In this document: one piece after another, positions 8,625 to 16,576 of the stretch
How positions within the stretch are numbered: position 1 is the stretch's first letter
How the letters are laid out: each line of letters begins with the position of its first letter
Assembly: GCA_014378805.1 (NCBI GenBank)
Contig: JACMMY010000286.1
Span: 1-24,629 of the forward strand
Length of the DNA stretch: 24,629 nt
Direction: 5' to 3'
Source: Moraxellaceae bacterium
GTDB taxonomy: Bacteria; Pseudomonadota; Gammaproteobacteria; Pseudomonadales; Moraxellaceae
Made by a program: the position numbers and the translations under genes
Notes under the pieces: generated by a model
The model's database searches: none
Told to the model about the DNA's origin: nothing
What the model saw: only the letters and a program-made list of their open reading frames with translations

Positions 8625-9278
8625 ATGTGCACAAATTATCAACCCATGAGCCCTGAAAACGCTCATCAACTGATGCTCTCAGCACCCTCATTTGAAATCG
8701 TCGAAGACGCGTATCCAGCCAGCCTTTGCCTAATCATGATTGCGGACAATGGGAGTTACGCGTGGCGACAAGCGATGTTTGGGCTGGTGCCTGAATGGGC
8801 AGATGATCTTGGCTTTTCTAAATATACCTACAATGCACGCATAGAAACTGTTGCTACCAAGCCGAGCTTTAAAGCCGCTTGGGCGAAGCGACAATTTGCA
8901 TTAGTGCCGATGCAGTCCTTTTATGAACCCTGCTATGAATCGGGTAAAGCAGTGCGTTTCAAGATTGCGCGGCATGATCAGCAGCCATTTACAGTGGCAG
9001 CGATTTGGGATGTCTGGTCAGATCATTTGAACACGGTGTGGTCGTTTTCCATGCTGACAATGAATGCGGATCGGCATCCGTTGATGAAACGATTTCATCG
9101 ACCAAAAGATGAAAAACGCTCTCTGGTGATCGTGCCGCCTGAACACAGATTAGATTGGTTACATGCGGATCATCGGATGGCAAGATCCCTGATTCAGGAC
9201 ATGCCAGTTGATGCGTTTTATACAGAAGCTGCGCCAAGGATATCCGAAGCGAAGAAGCATAATTTGGATTTGTTTTGA
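8625..9278 (+). CDS. SRAP family protein (YedK/HMCES-like abasic-site sensor)
   Basis: A 217-residue SOS-response-associated-peptidase-fold protein. Relatives crosslink to abasic sites in single-stranded DNA through Cys2 once Met1 is removed, which shields the lesion during replication. The N-terminus MCTNYQP supplies that Cys and fixes the start. NARIET (70-75), the FYEP Glu at 101 and FHRP with His158 correspond to the family's DNA-binding and catalytic positions, and the C-terminal APR follows the family pattern. The usual GFYEW is SFYEP here, a small departure. It lies 18 bases before a methyltransferase repair gene, suggesting a two-gene repair operon. No LexA box was recognised upstream. 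Confidence 0.9.
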   Translation: MCTNYQPMSPENAHQLMLSAPSFEIVEDAYPASLCLIMIADNGSYAWRQAMFGLVPEWADDLGFSKYTYNARIETVATKPSFKAAWAKRQFALVPMQSFYEPCYESGKAVRFKIARHDQQPFTVAAIWDVWSDHLNTVWSFSMLTMNADRHPLMKRFHRPKDEKRSLVIVPPEHRLDWLHADHRMARSLIQDMPVDAFYTEAAPRISEAKKHNLDLF

Positions 9279-9296
9279 GGTGATCGGGAGTGAACG

Positions 9297-9836
9297 ATGT
9301 CCTACGTGTTTAAGCTGGTCGATTCTCCTGTCGGTACATTGACACTCGTTGCAAATGGATCAAGGCTCGCCGCGATCTTATGGGAAGACGATCAACCTAC
9401 GCGCGTTCGTCTCGGTTCAATGGTCGCAGATGAAGATAATCTTGTTCTGCTCGAAACCGAGCGACAACTCAAACAATACTTCGCTGGAACACGAACTCGA
9501 TTTGACGTGCCACTTGAGTTCACTGGAACTGATTTTCAGAAACTAGTCTGGCAAGCATTACTGACAATCCCTTTTGGCGAAACGAGAAGTTATCGTGATA
9601 TTGCAGCGCAAATTGGGAATATCAAAGCAGTGCGTGCGGTCGGGGCAGCAAATGGGCGAAATCCAATTTCGATTATTGCACCCTGTCATCGGGTGATCGG
9701 TGCATCAGGGGACTTAACCGGGTTTGCGGGTGGTCTGAAGGCTAAAGAAATGTTGCTTTTATTGGAAGGTCATGCGTTAAAGCAAAAGTCGTCTACTGAT
9801 CGAAGTCAGTTGATGTTATTTGAGAAGGAAATGTAA
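9297..9836 (+). CDS. ogt: Methylated-DNA--[protein]-cysteine S-methyltransferase
   Basis: A 179-residue suicide repair protein that moves alkyl groups from O6-alkylguanine (and O4-alkylthymine) to its own cysteine. The active-site motif PCHRVIG is at 129-135 with acceptor Cys130. Upstream, AVRAVGAANGRNP (111-123) is the DNA-binding helix with its Arg, and downstream LTGFAGGL (140-147) completes the pocket. The length fits Ogt rather than the longer Ada protein, and no N-terminal zinc domain is present. GGGAG before the ATG is a fair ribosome binding site. It probably shares a transcript with the SRAP gene. The 70 bases to the next, convergent gene hold no clear terminator. Confidence 0.95.
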   Translation: MSYVFKLVDSPVGTLTLVANGSRLAAILWEDDQPTRVRLGSMVADEDNLVLLETERQLKQYFAGTRTRFDVPLEFTGTDFQKLVWQALLTIPFGETRSYRDIAAQIGNIKAVRAVGAANGRNPISIIAPCHRVIGASGDLTGFAGGLKAKEMLLLLEGHALKQKSSTDRSQLMLFEKEM

Positions 9837-9906
9837 GCTTTATGGCGAGGATAATAACAACGAGCTAAGAATTTTTTTAATCGCGATCATTTGATAAATA
9901 AAAAAT

Positions 9907-11160
9907 TTAACCTTCGAGACTCTTAACAATACCGACAGCATTTAAATGTTCATTAATGGGTAAATCGGCGACTGCGTAACAGTTACGTCCACAGTCTTTT
10001 GCCCGATAAAGGGCTGTGTCTGCACTCTTAATAAAATCTTGAACATCTTGATTTATTTTAGGAATTGTTGATGCGATACCAATACTTGCAGTCACATGTT
10101 CGGCTACTGCGCTCGTAGGATGTGGAATCGCCAAATCCTGAATTAAATGAATCAAGATTTCAGCTTGCTTGATGGCTTGCTTTTGATCGGTCATTGCAAA
10201 GACCAGTATAAATTCTTCTCCACCATAGCGCGCGGCTAAATCACCACTTCTGGCTGCAATTTTGGCAATACTATCTGCAATTTTTTTTAAGCAATGATCA
10301 CCTTCTAGATGTCCTAAACTATCGTTATAGTTCTTAAAATAATCGATGTCGATCATCATGATCGTGAGAGGCGTTTGATAACGCATTGAGCGATTCCATT
10401 CACTTTTGATCATCTCATCGAGGTGACGTCGATTGGCTAACCCTGTTAATGCATCTTGTTGTGACAAGGTCTCAAGCTGTTTTGCTTGGTCGAGCATTTT
10501 GCTCCGAGTGAGTTCTATCAAACAGCTTTGTAGATAGTTTTCACGGTGTTGGTGATCTGTGGCGTAAGTGAGACACATGCCGAGGAAACTGCTGAACGTA
10601 TAGGTCCGTTGCAATAGAGTCCATTCGAGTTGACCACTAAAATGTGATGTGATTAATACACCTAAAAGTCCACCCGACCAAGCTGCAAGGGTTGCGGTAT
10701 AAAAGCGCATACCGACAAAACCATAAATAATCACGACCGCATACATCATCGCTGCATGAAAGAGAACATTGCCTCCACCATCGACAATGCCTATGATTGC
10801 AAACGTAATCGCGATTGCTAGGGAAGAACCAATACAGGTATAAAGTTCAAATGTTTGCGAGATTTTCGGAAAAAAAGAAAGTAGCCAAGCCGTAAAAATA
10901 ATGACGCCCACCCAGCTGTATAACATAAACCATGCTTCTACTTTCTCAGTAGGTAAAATTTTATAAATACCAACGGATAAATATAAATACAAACCGAGAA
11001 TGATCAGGCCTCGTATTCGAAATTCACGTGCGGCTTCGGTCTTATATTGATGGCTATATATTTGCTCAAGTTTTTTGGGAAACTTTAAAAAATACATGCG
11101 GCTATTGATCAGTCTTATGATCTCTTTACGTTCTAATAAATTAGATCCATCTAATTTCAT
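9907..11160 (-). CDS. Membrane-anchored diguanylate cyclase (first)
   Basis: A 417-residue GGDEF enzyme that makes cyclic di-GMP from two GTP at the inner membrane. About 50 N-terminal residues lead into several hydrophobic helices (about 50-200) forming a membrane sensor I cannot assign to a named family. The GGDEF domain starts at DALTGLANRRHLD (236-248). The active-site motif is GGEEF (313-317). The allosteric inhibitory site RSGD (304-307) lies exactly five residues ahead of it, so product feedback is expected. AAGGA precedes the ATG by 11 bases. It is divergent from the TenA-like gene. The ligand of its membrane domain is unknown. Confidence 0.93.
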   Translation of the reverse strand: MKLDGSNLLERKEIIRLINSRMYFLKFPKKLEQIYSHQYKTEAAREFRIRGLIILGLYLYLSVGIYKILPTEKVEAWFMLYSWVGVIIFTAWLLSFFPKISQTFELYTCIGSSLAIAITFAIIGIVDGGGNVLFHAAMMYAVVIIYGFVGMRFYTATLAAWSGGLLGVLITSHFSGQLEWTLLQRTYTFSSFLGMCLTYATDHQHRENYLQSCLIELTRSKMLDQAKQLETLSQQDALTGLANRRHLDEMIKSEWNRSMRYQTPLTIMMIDIDYFKNYNDSLGHLEGDHCLKKIADSIAKIAARSGDLAARYGGEEFILVFAMTDQKQAIKQAEILIHLIQDLAIPHPTSAVAEHVTASIGIASTIPKINQDVQDFIKSADTALYRAKDCGRNCYAVADLPINEHLNAVGIVKSLEG

Positions 11161-11433
11161 TATCTTTATATTCCTTGTTACATGATTGATAGTAATCTAT
11201 TTTTTTCTAACTGTGCGCGGTTTTTAATTTTTAATATTCGATTATTAGAGTATATCTGTTGGAAATTTACAAGTTGTTATAGCGTAGTTTAACCATAGAT
11301 TTGATGAGTTTATTTTCATCATTTTTTGTAAATATATATGATACGAGTGGGCGAATCGCTGTATTCTTGAGTATAGATATTGAGTGTCAGGGCAATGGAT
11401 TTGTATTAAAAAATAGGGTAAAGGATGGTATCC
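11161..11433. other. Divergent gap between diguanylate cyclase and TenA-like gene
   Basis: These 273 A+T-rich bases have no credible gene. TTGAGT (11380-11385) with TATTAA (11404-11409) 18 bases on is a weak promoter candidate for the rightward gene. No thiamine (TPP) riboswitch motif was seen, despite the TenA-like product. A GATGA/TCATC hairpin near 11302-11320 is followed by a T run but is too weak to call a terminator. Confidence 0.4.
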
Positions 11434-12193
11434 ATGAATGCTGAATCAAAAAAAACGTACATTAAAGAATTAGAGCTTACACCGCATAGCGAATGGTCTC
11501 AAGCCTTCTGGGATAAATTGTTGCCCATGAAAAATCGAATCAGCCAGCATCCTTTTTTTTGTTGGATTTGCATCGGGTCAATTAAGTATCCCCTGTGTAC
11601 GTTTTGCATTGCTTAATTTTTATCCGTTGGTTGCTCACTTTCCCTCCTATATGGCAATGAATCTTGCTAAAGCAACAGATTTCCATTTACCCGGCTTGAC
11701 CGATGCTCGGACATGGCTGATTCAAAATATTAAAGTTGAAGAACGACATTTATTTTGGTACCAAGATTGGGCTTTAGGTTTTGGTTTGTCCGTTGATCAA
11801 CTCAATCAATCGTGTCCACCACCTGCTATGGATGCAGTCAATCATTTTTTGTGGAGTACCAATTATCGTTCTGGCTTAGCTGAAGGGATTGCAGCCACTA
11901 ACTTGGCAATAGAGTGGGCGACGAGCGATTGGACGGTTCAAGTGTATAAAGGCATCAATAATTACAGGAATCGAACGGATGTTGTGATCAATACCCAGAC
12001 GGTCGCTTGGTTGCGAGCGCACGCGCTTTATGATGACGTGCATCCTTATGAGGCGAAGGAGTTGATTAAACGATTGTGTCATGACAATCCTCAATTGCAA
12101 GCCAAAGCATTACATGCGGCTGAGCAAGGACTTGCATATTACGAGTTAGCATTGGATGAGTGTTATAAGATTCAGCTCGCAGGCCATGCGTGA
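11434..12193 (+). pseudogene. TenA/PqqC-like heme-oxygenase-fold protein, frameshifted
   Basis: Two overlapping frames together encode one protein of about 253 residues. The first runs from ATG 11434 (AAGGA eight bases before it) to KNRISQHPFF. The second continues as VGFASGQLSIPCVRFALLNF and NFYPLVAHFPSYMAMNLA to the stop at 12193. They meet at a run of eight T (11553-11560), and seven T would restore one frame. The joined product resembles the TenA/PqqC helical family: HP near the start, VEERHLFWYQDWALGFG, and ALYDDVHPYEA with possible metal-binding acidic and His residues. No TenA-type active-site Cys was recognised, so thiaminase II activity is not supported. It may be an iron-containing oxidase. 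The break may be real, switchable or a sequencing error. Confidence 0.75.
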
Positions 12194-12240
12194 TGGATCA
12201 TCGTTTTTTTTGAGGGGATGGTTCGAGTGATAAGACAAAA

Positions 12241-13410
12241 TCAGCCTTGTTGCAGTTCATTCATATAGGTTGCAAGCGGTTTGATGCACGTTGGCGTAGA
12301 GGCCATCACACAATTTCGACCTGCTCCTTTGGCTTGATAGAGTGCGGCATCGGCTAAATTAATCAAAAGTTCTTCTGAGTCATTTTCTTTAGGCTGCTCT
12401 GCAACGCCAATGCTGACCGTAAATGAAAATTCAAATCCATCAAAGTTTGTCAGTTGAGTATTCGCAACTGCTGCGCGAATGCGTTCTGCGGCGATCAGCG
12501 CATTTTGCAGAGGCGCATTAATCACTAAAATCGCGAACTCTTCGCCACCTAAACGGGCAATGACGTCTAATTGCCGTGCGGTTTTTCTACAAATCTCGGC
12601 CAGTGTACAGATCACGAGATCACCCGTCGGGTGTCCGTGTGCATCATTAATGGCTTTAAAATTGTCGATATCCAGTATCATCAATGAAACAGAATGACGG
12701 AAACGATGACCACGAACAATCTCGTTGCGAAGCACAGGGATAAAATGTCGTCGATTACTTAAGCCTGTCATCGAGTCTGTGTTGGAGGCGAGTTCTAACG
12801 CTTGTTCTAATTCATAGCGCCTACGATAGTTTTGCGCAAAAATATAATGGGTAATCATTAATACAATTGCAGCAGGCCAAATCATTGCAGCATATTGGTT
12901 ATATGGAAAATGAGGCACCAAACCAAAGAGCGCCAAGACTTGTGGCGTTGCTGCATACAAAAAAGTGCTAATCAGATTGATGCGGAGTGAAAGACCTTGA
13001 AACATGAGCAAAGGTAAAAACAATAAATAGATAAATATACCGAGACCTTGACTTATGCCGTTATGCAGTCGATTTAATATTTCAACAAATACGATTGTCG
13101 CAATAAGTCCTGACGTTACCGCAATAAATTCGATAATTCGGCGATTTTTAATCTGTTTAAAAATAAAAGGATAAGCCAGTAAGCCGAGGAACATGAGTCT
13201 AAGTTCAATGGTGTTCTGCGCACCGCTAGGGTCGGTTATGTAATCCCAAATCCATTCAGTACTTGCAAGAAGTGCTGACATCATAAACATGAGCGCTGTC
13301 AAATGACGGTGATCGCGCATTTTCTTATTCAATAATGGAATAGGTTCTTGCAAGATCCTAAAGAAATTGGAGTCGTTTTTCGTCGTGTTCATAAAGCTGC
13401 TTTGCTCCAT
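12241..13410 (-). CDS. Membrane-anchored diguanylate cyclase (second)
   Basis: A 389-residue GGDEF protein making cyclic di-GMP. Hydrophobic helices span about 37-195, which gives a multi-pass membrane input domain. The catalytic domain begins at SMTGLSNRRHF (213-223). GGEEF is at 288-292, with the inhibitory site RQLD (279-282) five residues before it. It resembles the other cyclase of this window in plan, but the membrane part differs clearly, so the two probably sense different signals. Neither possible start (MEQSS at 13410 or MNTTK at 13392) has a good ribosome binding site. It is convergent with the TenA-like gene, 47 bases apart. Confidence 0.93.
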   Translation of the reverse strand: MEQSSFMNTTKNDSNFFRILQEPIPLLNKKMRDHRHLTALMFMMSALLASTEWIWDYITDPSGAQNTIELRLMFLGLLAYPFIFKQIKNRRIIEFIAVTSGLIATIVFVEILNRLHNGISQGLGIFIYLLFLPLLMFQGLSLRINLISTFLYAATPQVLALFGLVPHFPYNQYAAMIWPAAIVLMITHYIFAQNYRRRYELEQALELASNTDSMTGLSNRRHFIPVLRNEIVRGHRFRHSVSLMILDIDNFKAINDAHGHPTGDLVICTLAEICRKTARQLDVIARLGGEEFAILVINAPLQNALIAAERIRAAVANTQLTNFDGFEFSFTVSIGVAEQPKENDSEELLINLADAALYQAKGAGRNCVMASTPTCIKPLATYMNELQQG

Positions 13411-13648
13411 TATGCTTTAATCTGGAACATTGCTGATATCCATTAGATCTAGGTAAACTGTATTTTTTTTGCGTTATGTAGCCAAATATTATCATTTTCG
13501 TAACCCACCAACTTTACAAGTATTTCGGCTATACGGCAAGTAGTGGATGGCTTTTTAATCATTGTGATCATTAAAGCGTCTGAATAGAGCAAATATTTGC
13601 GTGAATGGGCATAAAGTAGCCGTATGGTTCAGTTGGAGCAATTAATAT
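13411..13648. other. Gap upstream of the second diguanylate cyclase and tRNA-Glu
   Basis: This is part of a 320-base stretch without protein genes. The eleven-base sequence AATATTTGCGT occurs at 13592-13602 and again at 13644-13654, where its end is the tRNA-Glu -35 element. The first copy has no matching -10. The promoter of the leftward cyclase must lie here, but I could not pick it out. Confidence 0.4.
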
Positions 13649-13677
13649 TTGCGTAAAGGGTTTTAAAGCGATAGAAT
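13649..13677 (+). promoter_or_regulatory. Promoter of tRNA-Glu
   Basis: TTGCGT (13649-13654), a 17-base spacer and TAGAAT (13672-13677) form a good sigma-70 promoter. The G+C-rich discriminator TGCGCCGC follows, as is usual for stable-RNA genes under stringent control. The start point would be near 13684, giving a leader of about 47 bases. Confidence 0.75.
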
Positions 13678-13691
13678 TGCGCCGCTTTAGT

Positions 13692-13715
13692 GACTCACCA
13701 ATGTCTTTGTGAGTC
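13692..13715 (+). repeat. Leader hairpin ahead of tRNA-Glu
   Basis: Perfect arms GACTCAC (13692-13698) and GTGAGTC (13709-13715) enclose a ten-base loop in the transcribed leader, between the promoter and the tRNA. It has no T run, so it is not a terminator. It may guide 5' processing. Confidence 0.6.
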
Positions 13716-13730
13716 GTCATAGCAAGTCCA

Positions 13731-13806
13731 GTCCCCATCGTCTAGAGGCCTAGGACATCACCCTTTCACGGTGAGTACCGGGGTTCGAATCCCCGTGGGG
13801 ACGCCA
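13731..13806 (+). tRNA. tRNA-Glu (anticodon TTC)
   Basis: This is a 76-base cloverleaf with encoded CCA. The acceptor GTCCCCA pairs with TGGGGAC. The anticodon stem TCACC/GGTGA encloses CTTTCAC, giving anticodon TTC. The T arm is CCGGG-GTTCGAA-TCCCCG in the expected place. It is the substrate of the GltX enzyme encoded earlier in the window. Confidence 0.97.
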
Positions 13807-13841
13807 AATTTTAGGCGTCAATGTTGTAAAATTGATGTAAT

Positions 13842-13875
13842 AAAAAAGCCCGCTCATATTGAGTGGGTTTTTTTT
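13842..13875 (+). terminator. Terminator of tRNA-Glu
   Basis: GCCCGCTC (13848-13855) pairs with GAGTGGGT (13861-13868) with two G-T wobbles, flanked by an A run and followed by a T run. It stands 36 bases after the tRNA. Confidence 0.85.
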
Positions 13876-14153
13876 ATTGGGCGTCATTGCTCAAAAGCGC
13901 AATTTAGAAAAAAGAATGCTTGCATCAAGCGCGATGGAAAATGAATGACGATCAATCATCTTTTTAAGTAATCTACCGTTCATCTACTATTCGAATTAAT
14001 CATAAAAATATTCTTGATCTCTCCATACATCCTGTTTCATTATCAAATGAATAATTAGAATTCTTCAGGAAAGGGAGGCTCGCTTCATAAAGCGATATCG
14101 TCAGAAAAATAATGTGTATTTAATTTAAATGACACGATAGGGATATGACAATT
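13876..14153. other. Upstream region of the reductase-desaturase operon
   Basis: This 278-base A+T-rich gap should hold the promoter of the lipid desaturation operon. Small inverted repeats occur: TTCATT/AATGAA around a four-base loop (14036-14051), and short palindromes AGAATTCT and CGATATCG further right. I cannot tie them to a known regulator. A strong ribosome-binding-like AAAGGGAGG near 14069 has no start codon after it. No regulator gene is adjacent. Confidence 0.35.
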
Positions 14154-15272
14154 ATGCAGCCATCAAATGGAAGAGAAACAGCCACTACATTGTGGTCAAA
14201 AATAGCTGTCATCACTGATTTATTTGCTTTTCCACTCAAAACTTCACACTACGTCGAGTTGGTTAATCCGCTGTGGACGACACACAAATTACAAGCGCGA
14301 GTCGAGAGCGTCTGGGACGAAACAAAGGATGCTCGCACGATTACGCTCAAACCTGGTCTGAATTGGCGCGGTCATCGTGCGGGTCAGCATGTGCGGGTGG
14401 GGATTCCCGTCGGCGGCATGCATTATACGCGGACGTATACGATTTCATCGCCACCTGAGCGTGATGATGGTTGCTTTACCATTACCGTCAAAGCGATTGC
14501 GGATGGTCGAATTTCGCGCCACATCGTGCGTAACATTAAGGTCGGTGATTATTTGCCAATCGGCTTGCCGCAAGGTGATTTTTATATGCCTGATGCGCAA
14601 CCCGTGAAGCCGTTGTTCATCACGGCAGGTAGTGGCATTACGCCTGCTAAGAGTATGGTGACGAGTCTGATTGCGCGTGAGCGTTTGCCTGACAGTGTCC
14701 ATATCCATTACGCACCCCATGAGTTTGACGTGATCTTTGGTCAGGAACTGAGGAGGGTTGCTCAGACAAAGCCGCTCTATAAGCTGTACGAAGTCCATAC
14801 GCATGACTTTGGCGAAGATAAACAGACGAAAGCGTATTTCAATGAAGAACAGTTACGTCGGCTTTGCCCAGACTGGCGTGAACGTGAAGTCTATGCCTGT
14901 GGGCCTCCAAGTTTACTCGCATCTGTAGAAAAACATTTCGAACAGGCGGGTCGATCGCGGTATTTACATATTGAGCGCTTTCTTGCGACCTTTGCTGAAG
15001 TGCCCAAGGATGCTGTGGGTGGTTTGGTGCGTTTTGCAAAAAGTGATGTTGCTGTTCAGGCTGATCGTCAGACTACGCTGTTGCGTGTTGCAGAGGATGC
15101 TGGACTGAATCCACCACATGGTTGTCGTATGGGTATTTGTCATACGTGTAATACCACGTTGGTTTCTGGATGCGTACGGGACTTGCGTACAGGCAAGATC
15201 ATCAATGAAGCGGGCAGTATTGTGCAAACCTGTATCTGCGCTGCTGCTGGCGATTGTGAGCTTAATCAATAG
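14154..15272 (+). CDS. Ferredoxin reductase with fused C-terminal 2Fe-2S domain
   Basis: A 372-residue single-chain electron-transfer protein that takes electrons from NAD(P)H through FAD to a 2Fe-2S cluster. Counting from the ATG at 14154, the FAD motif RTYTISS is at 93-99, the nucleotide-binding AGSGITP at 158-164, and ACGPP at 248-252. A plant-type ferredoxin domain ends the protein, with cluster ligands Cys324, Cys329, Cys332 and Cys360. AGGGA lies ten bases before this ATG, while the earlier in-frame ATG at 14145 is only one base away from it, so I prefer 14154. The desaturase starts nine bases downstream of its stop codon, making this its likely electron donor. Confidence 0.93.
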   Translation: MQPSNGRETATTLWSKIAVITDLFAFPLKTSHYVELVNPLWTTHKLQARVESVWDETKDARTITLKPGLNWRGHRAGQHVRVGIPVGGMHYTRTYTISSPPERDDGCFTITVKAIADGRISRHIVRNIKVGDYLPIGLPQGDFYMPDAQPVKPLFITAGSGITPAKSMVTSLIARERLPDSVHIHYAPHEFDVIFGQELRRVAQTKPLYKLYEVHTHDFGEDKQTKAYFNEEQLRRLCPDWREREVYACGPPSLLASVEKHFEQAGRSRYLHIERFLATFAEVPKDAVGGLVRFAKSDVAVQADRQTTLLRVAEDAGLNPPHGCRMGICHTCNTTLVSGCVRDLRTGKIINEAGSIVQTCICAAAGDCELNQ

Positions 15273-15281
15273 GATGTGATC

Positions 15282-16457
15282 ATGAAAAATGCAAAATTTC
15301 CAGTGAATCTCACTGATGCTCAGATCGAAGAATTTGGTCGTGAAATGGACGCCATTCGTGATGAGGTCATGGATAGTCGTGGCGAGAAGGATCGTGCTTA
15401 TATCTTGAAAATCATCCGAACGCAGCGCAGTATGGCGGTGGTCGGACGATTTGTGATCTATGGAGGTTTGTTTCTATTGCCCGCTTGGGGCTATGCACTG
15501 GCTTCTTGGACAGTGGCACTTAGCGTGATGGCGCTTGGAACAGTGATGCTGGGTTGCGCTAAGATCCTCGAAAATATGGAAATCGCCCATAACGTGATGC
15601 ATGCCCAATGGGATTGGATGAAGGATCCTGAAATACAGTCGAGCACATGGGAGTGGGACACGATGGGGCCTTCTGATCGCTGGATGAACTCACATAATGT
15701 GATTCACCATACATGGACCAATGTGCTGGGTAAGGATCACGATGTGGGTTATGGCATCATGCGTGTGACACCGATGCAGCCGTGGCATCCCGCTTTTTTG
15801 TTGCAACCGATTTTCTTTATTTTGTTGATGTTGTTCTTTGAAGAAGGTGTCGCTTTGCATGAACAGGTCATTGATGATCAGATGAAGGGTCGAAAATCCT
15901 TCAAGGAAACCCTGCCATTGTTACGTCATATCGGACGTAAGGTGCGCGGACAAGTGCTTAAGGATTATGTGATGTGGCCTGGGGCTGCGGCATTGGTCAG
16001 TATTCCGATTTCGTTTTTTATCCCCGTTTCTCCTTGGTTGGTACTGGGTCTCGTTGCAGGCGCAAATGCGATTGCCAATGTCATCCGTAATATCTGGACG
16101 TTCATCATCATTTTTTGCGGTCATTTTCCTGCTGGCGTGCACAATTTTACGGTGGAGCAGGTTGAGGGTGAAACGCGTGCGCGATGGTATTTGCGTCAGC
16201 TTTTGGGATCAGCAAACATTAAAGGGGGCAAACTGTTCCATATTATGTCTGGTAACCTGAGTCATCAGATTGAGCATCACTTGTTTCCAGATATGTGTAG
16301 CAACCGTTATCCAGAAGTTGCACCACGGGTTGAGGCGCTTGCTGCTCGCTATGGGATTCCTTATAACAAAGGGTCTTTGACGCGCCAGTTTGGCTCTACT
16401 TGGTTGAAAAACATCCGACTGGCTTTTCCGGGTCCTGCACCTGCTACTAGTTTTTGA
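15282..16457 (+). CDS. Membrane fatty acid desaturase
   Basis: A 391-residue integral membrane diiron desaturase that inserts a double bond into an acyl chain, probably acyl-CoA or phospholipid-bound. The three His boxes are HNVMH (103-107), HNVIHH (138-143) and HQIEHH (328-333). Hydrophobic segments lie at about 55-95 and 165-190, and between about 230 and 280. HQIEHH is the box shared with the acyl-CoA desaturase group that works with fused reductases. AGGA is seven bases before the ATG at 15282. An in-frame GTG at 15276 is too close to it. It is co-transcribed with the preceding reductase. The double-bond position cannot be read from sequence. Confidence 0.93.
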   Translation: MKNAKFPVNLTDAQIEEFGREMDAIRDEVMDSRGEKDRAYILKIIRTQRSMAVVGRFVIYGGLFLLPAWGYALASWTVALSVMALGTVMLGCAKILENMEIAHNVMHAQWDWMKDPEIQSSTWEWDTMGPSDRWMNSHNVIHHTWTNVLGKDHDVGYGIMRVTPMQPWHPAFLLQPIFFILLMLFFEEGVALHEQVIDDQMKGRKSFKETLPLLRHIGRKVRGQVLKDYVMWPGAAALVSIPISFFIPVSPWLVLGLVAGANAIANVIRNIWTFIIIFCGHFPAGVHNFTVEQVEGETRARWYLRQLLGSANIKGGKLFHIMSGNLSHQIEHHLFPDMCSNRYPEVAPRVEALAARYGIPYNKGSLTRQFGSTWLKNIRLAFPGPAPATSF

Positions 16458-16506
16458 GGTGGTGCGGTTCAAGTTGCTCAATTCTTGGTGTTTATCAAGT
16501 CATCAT

Positions 16507-16537
16507 AAAAAGCCCACTCAAATGAAGTGGGCTTTTT
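16507..16537. terminator. Bidirectional terminator between desaturase and acyltransferase
   Basis: Twelve-base perfect arms AAAAAGCCCACT and AGTGGGCTTTTT enclose a seven-base loop. The A run on the left and T run on the right let it serve both convergent genes. Confidence 0.9.
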
Positions 16538-16576
16538 AATTTGGATATGATGGTTGTGGAGCAGATGAATGATTAT

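Noticed and set aside
11161..11433. TPP riboswitch ahead of the TenA-like gene
   Set aside because: No CTGAGA-type or ACCTGAT-type conserved elements are present, and the protein shows no recognisable TenA-type active-site Cys, so a thiamine role is not supported.
14069..14077. Strong ribosome-binding-like AAAGGGAGG upstream of the reductase
   Set aside because: No start codon follows at a usable distance, and the next ATG opens only a three-codon frame, so I do not call a leader peptide.
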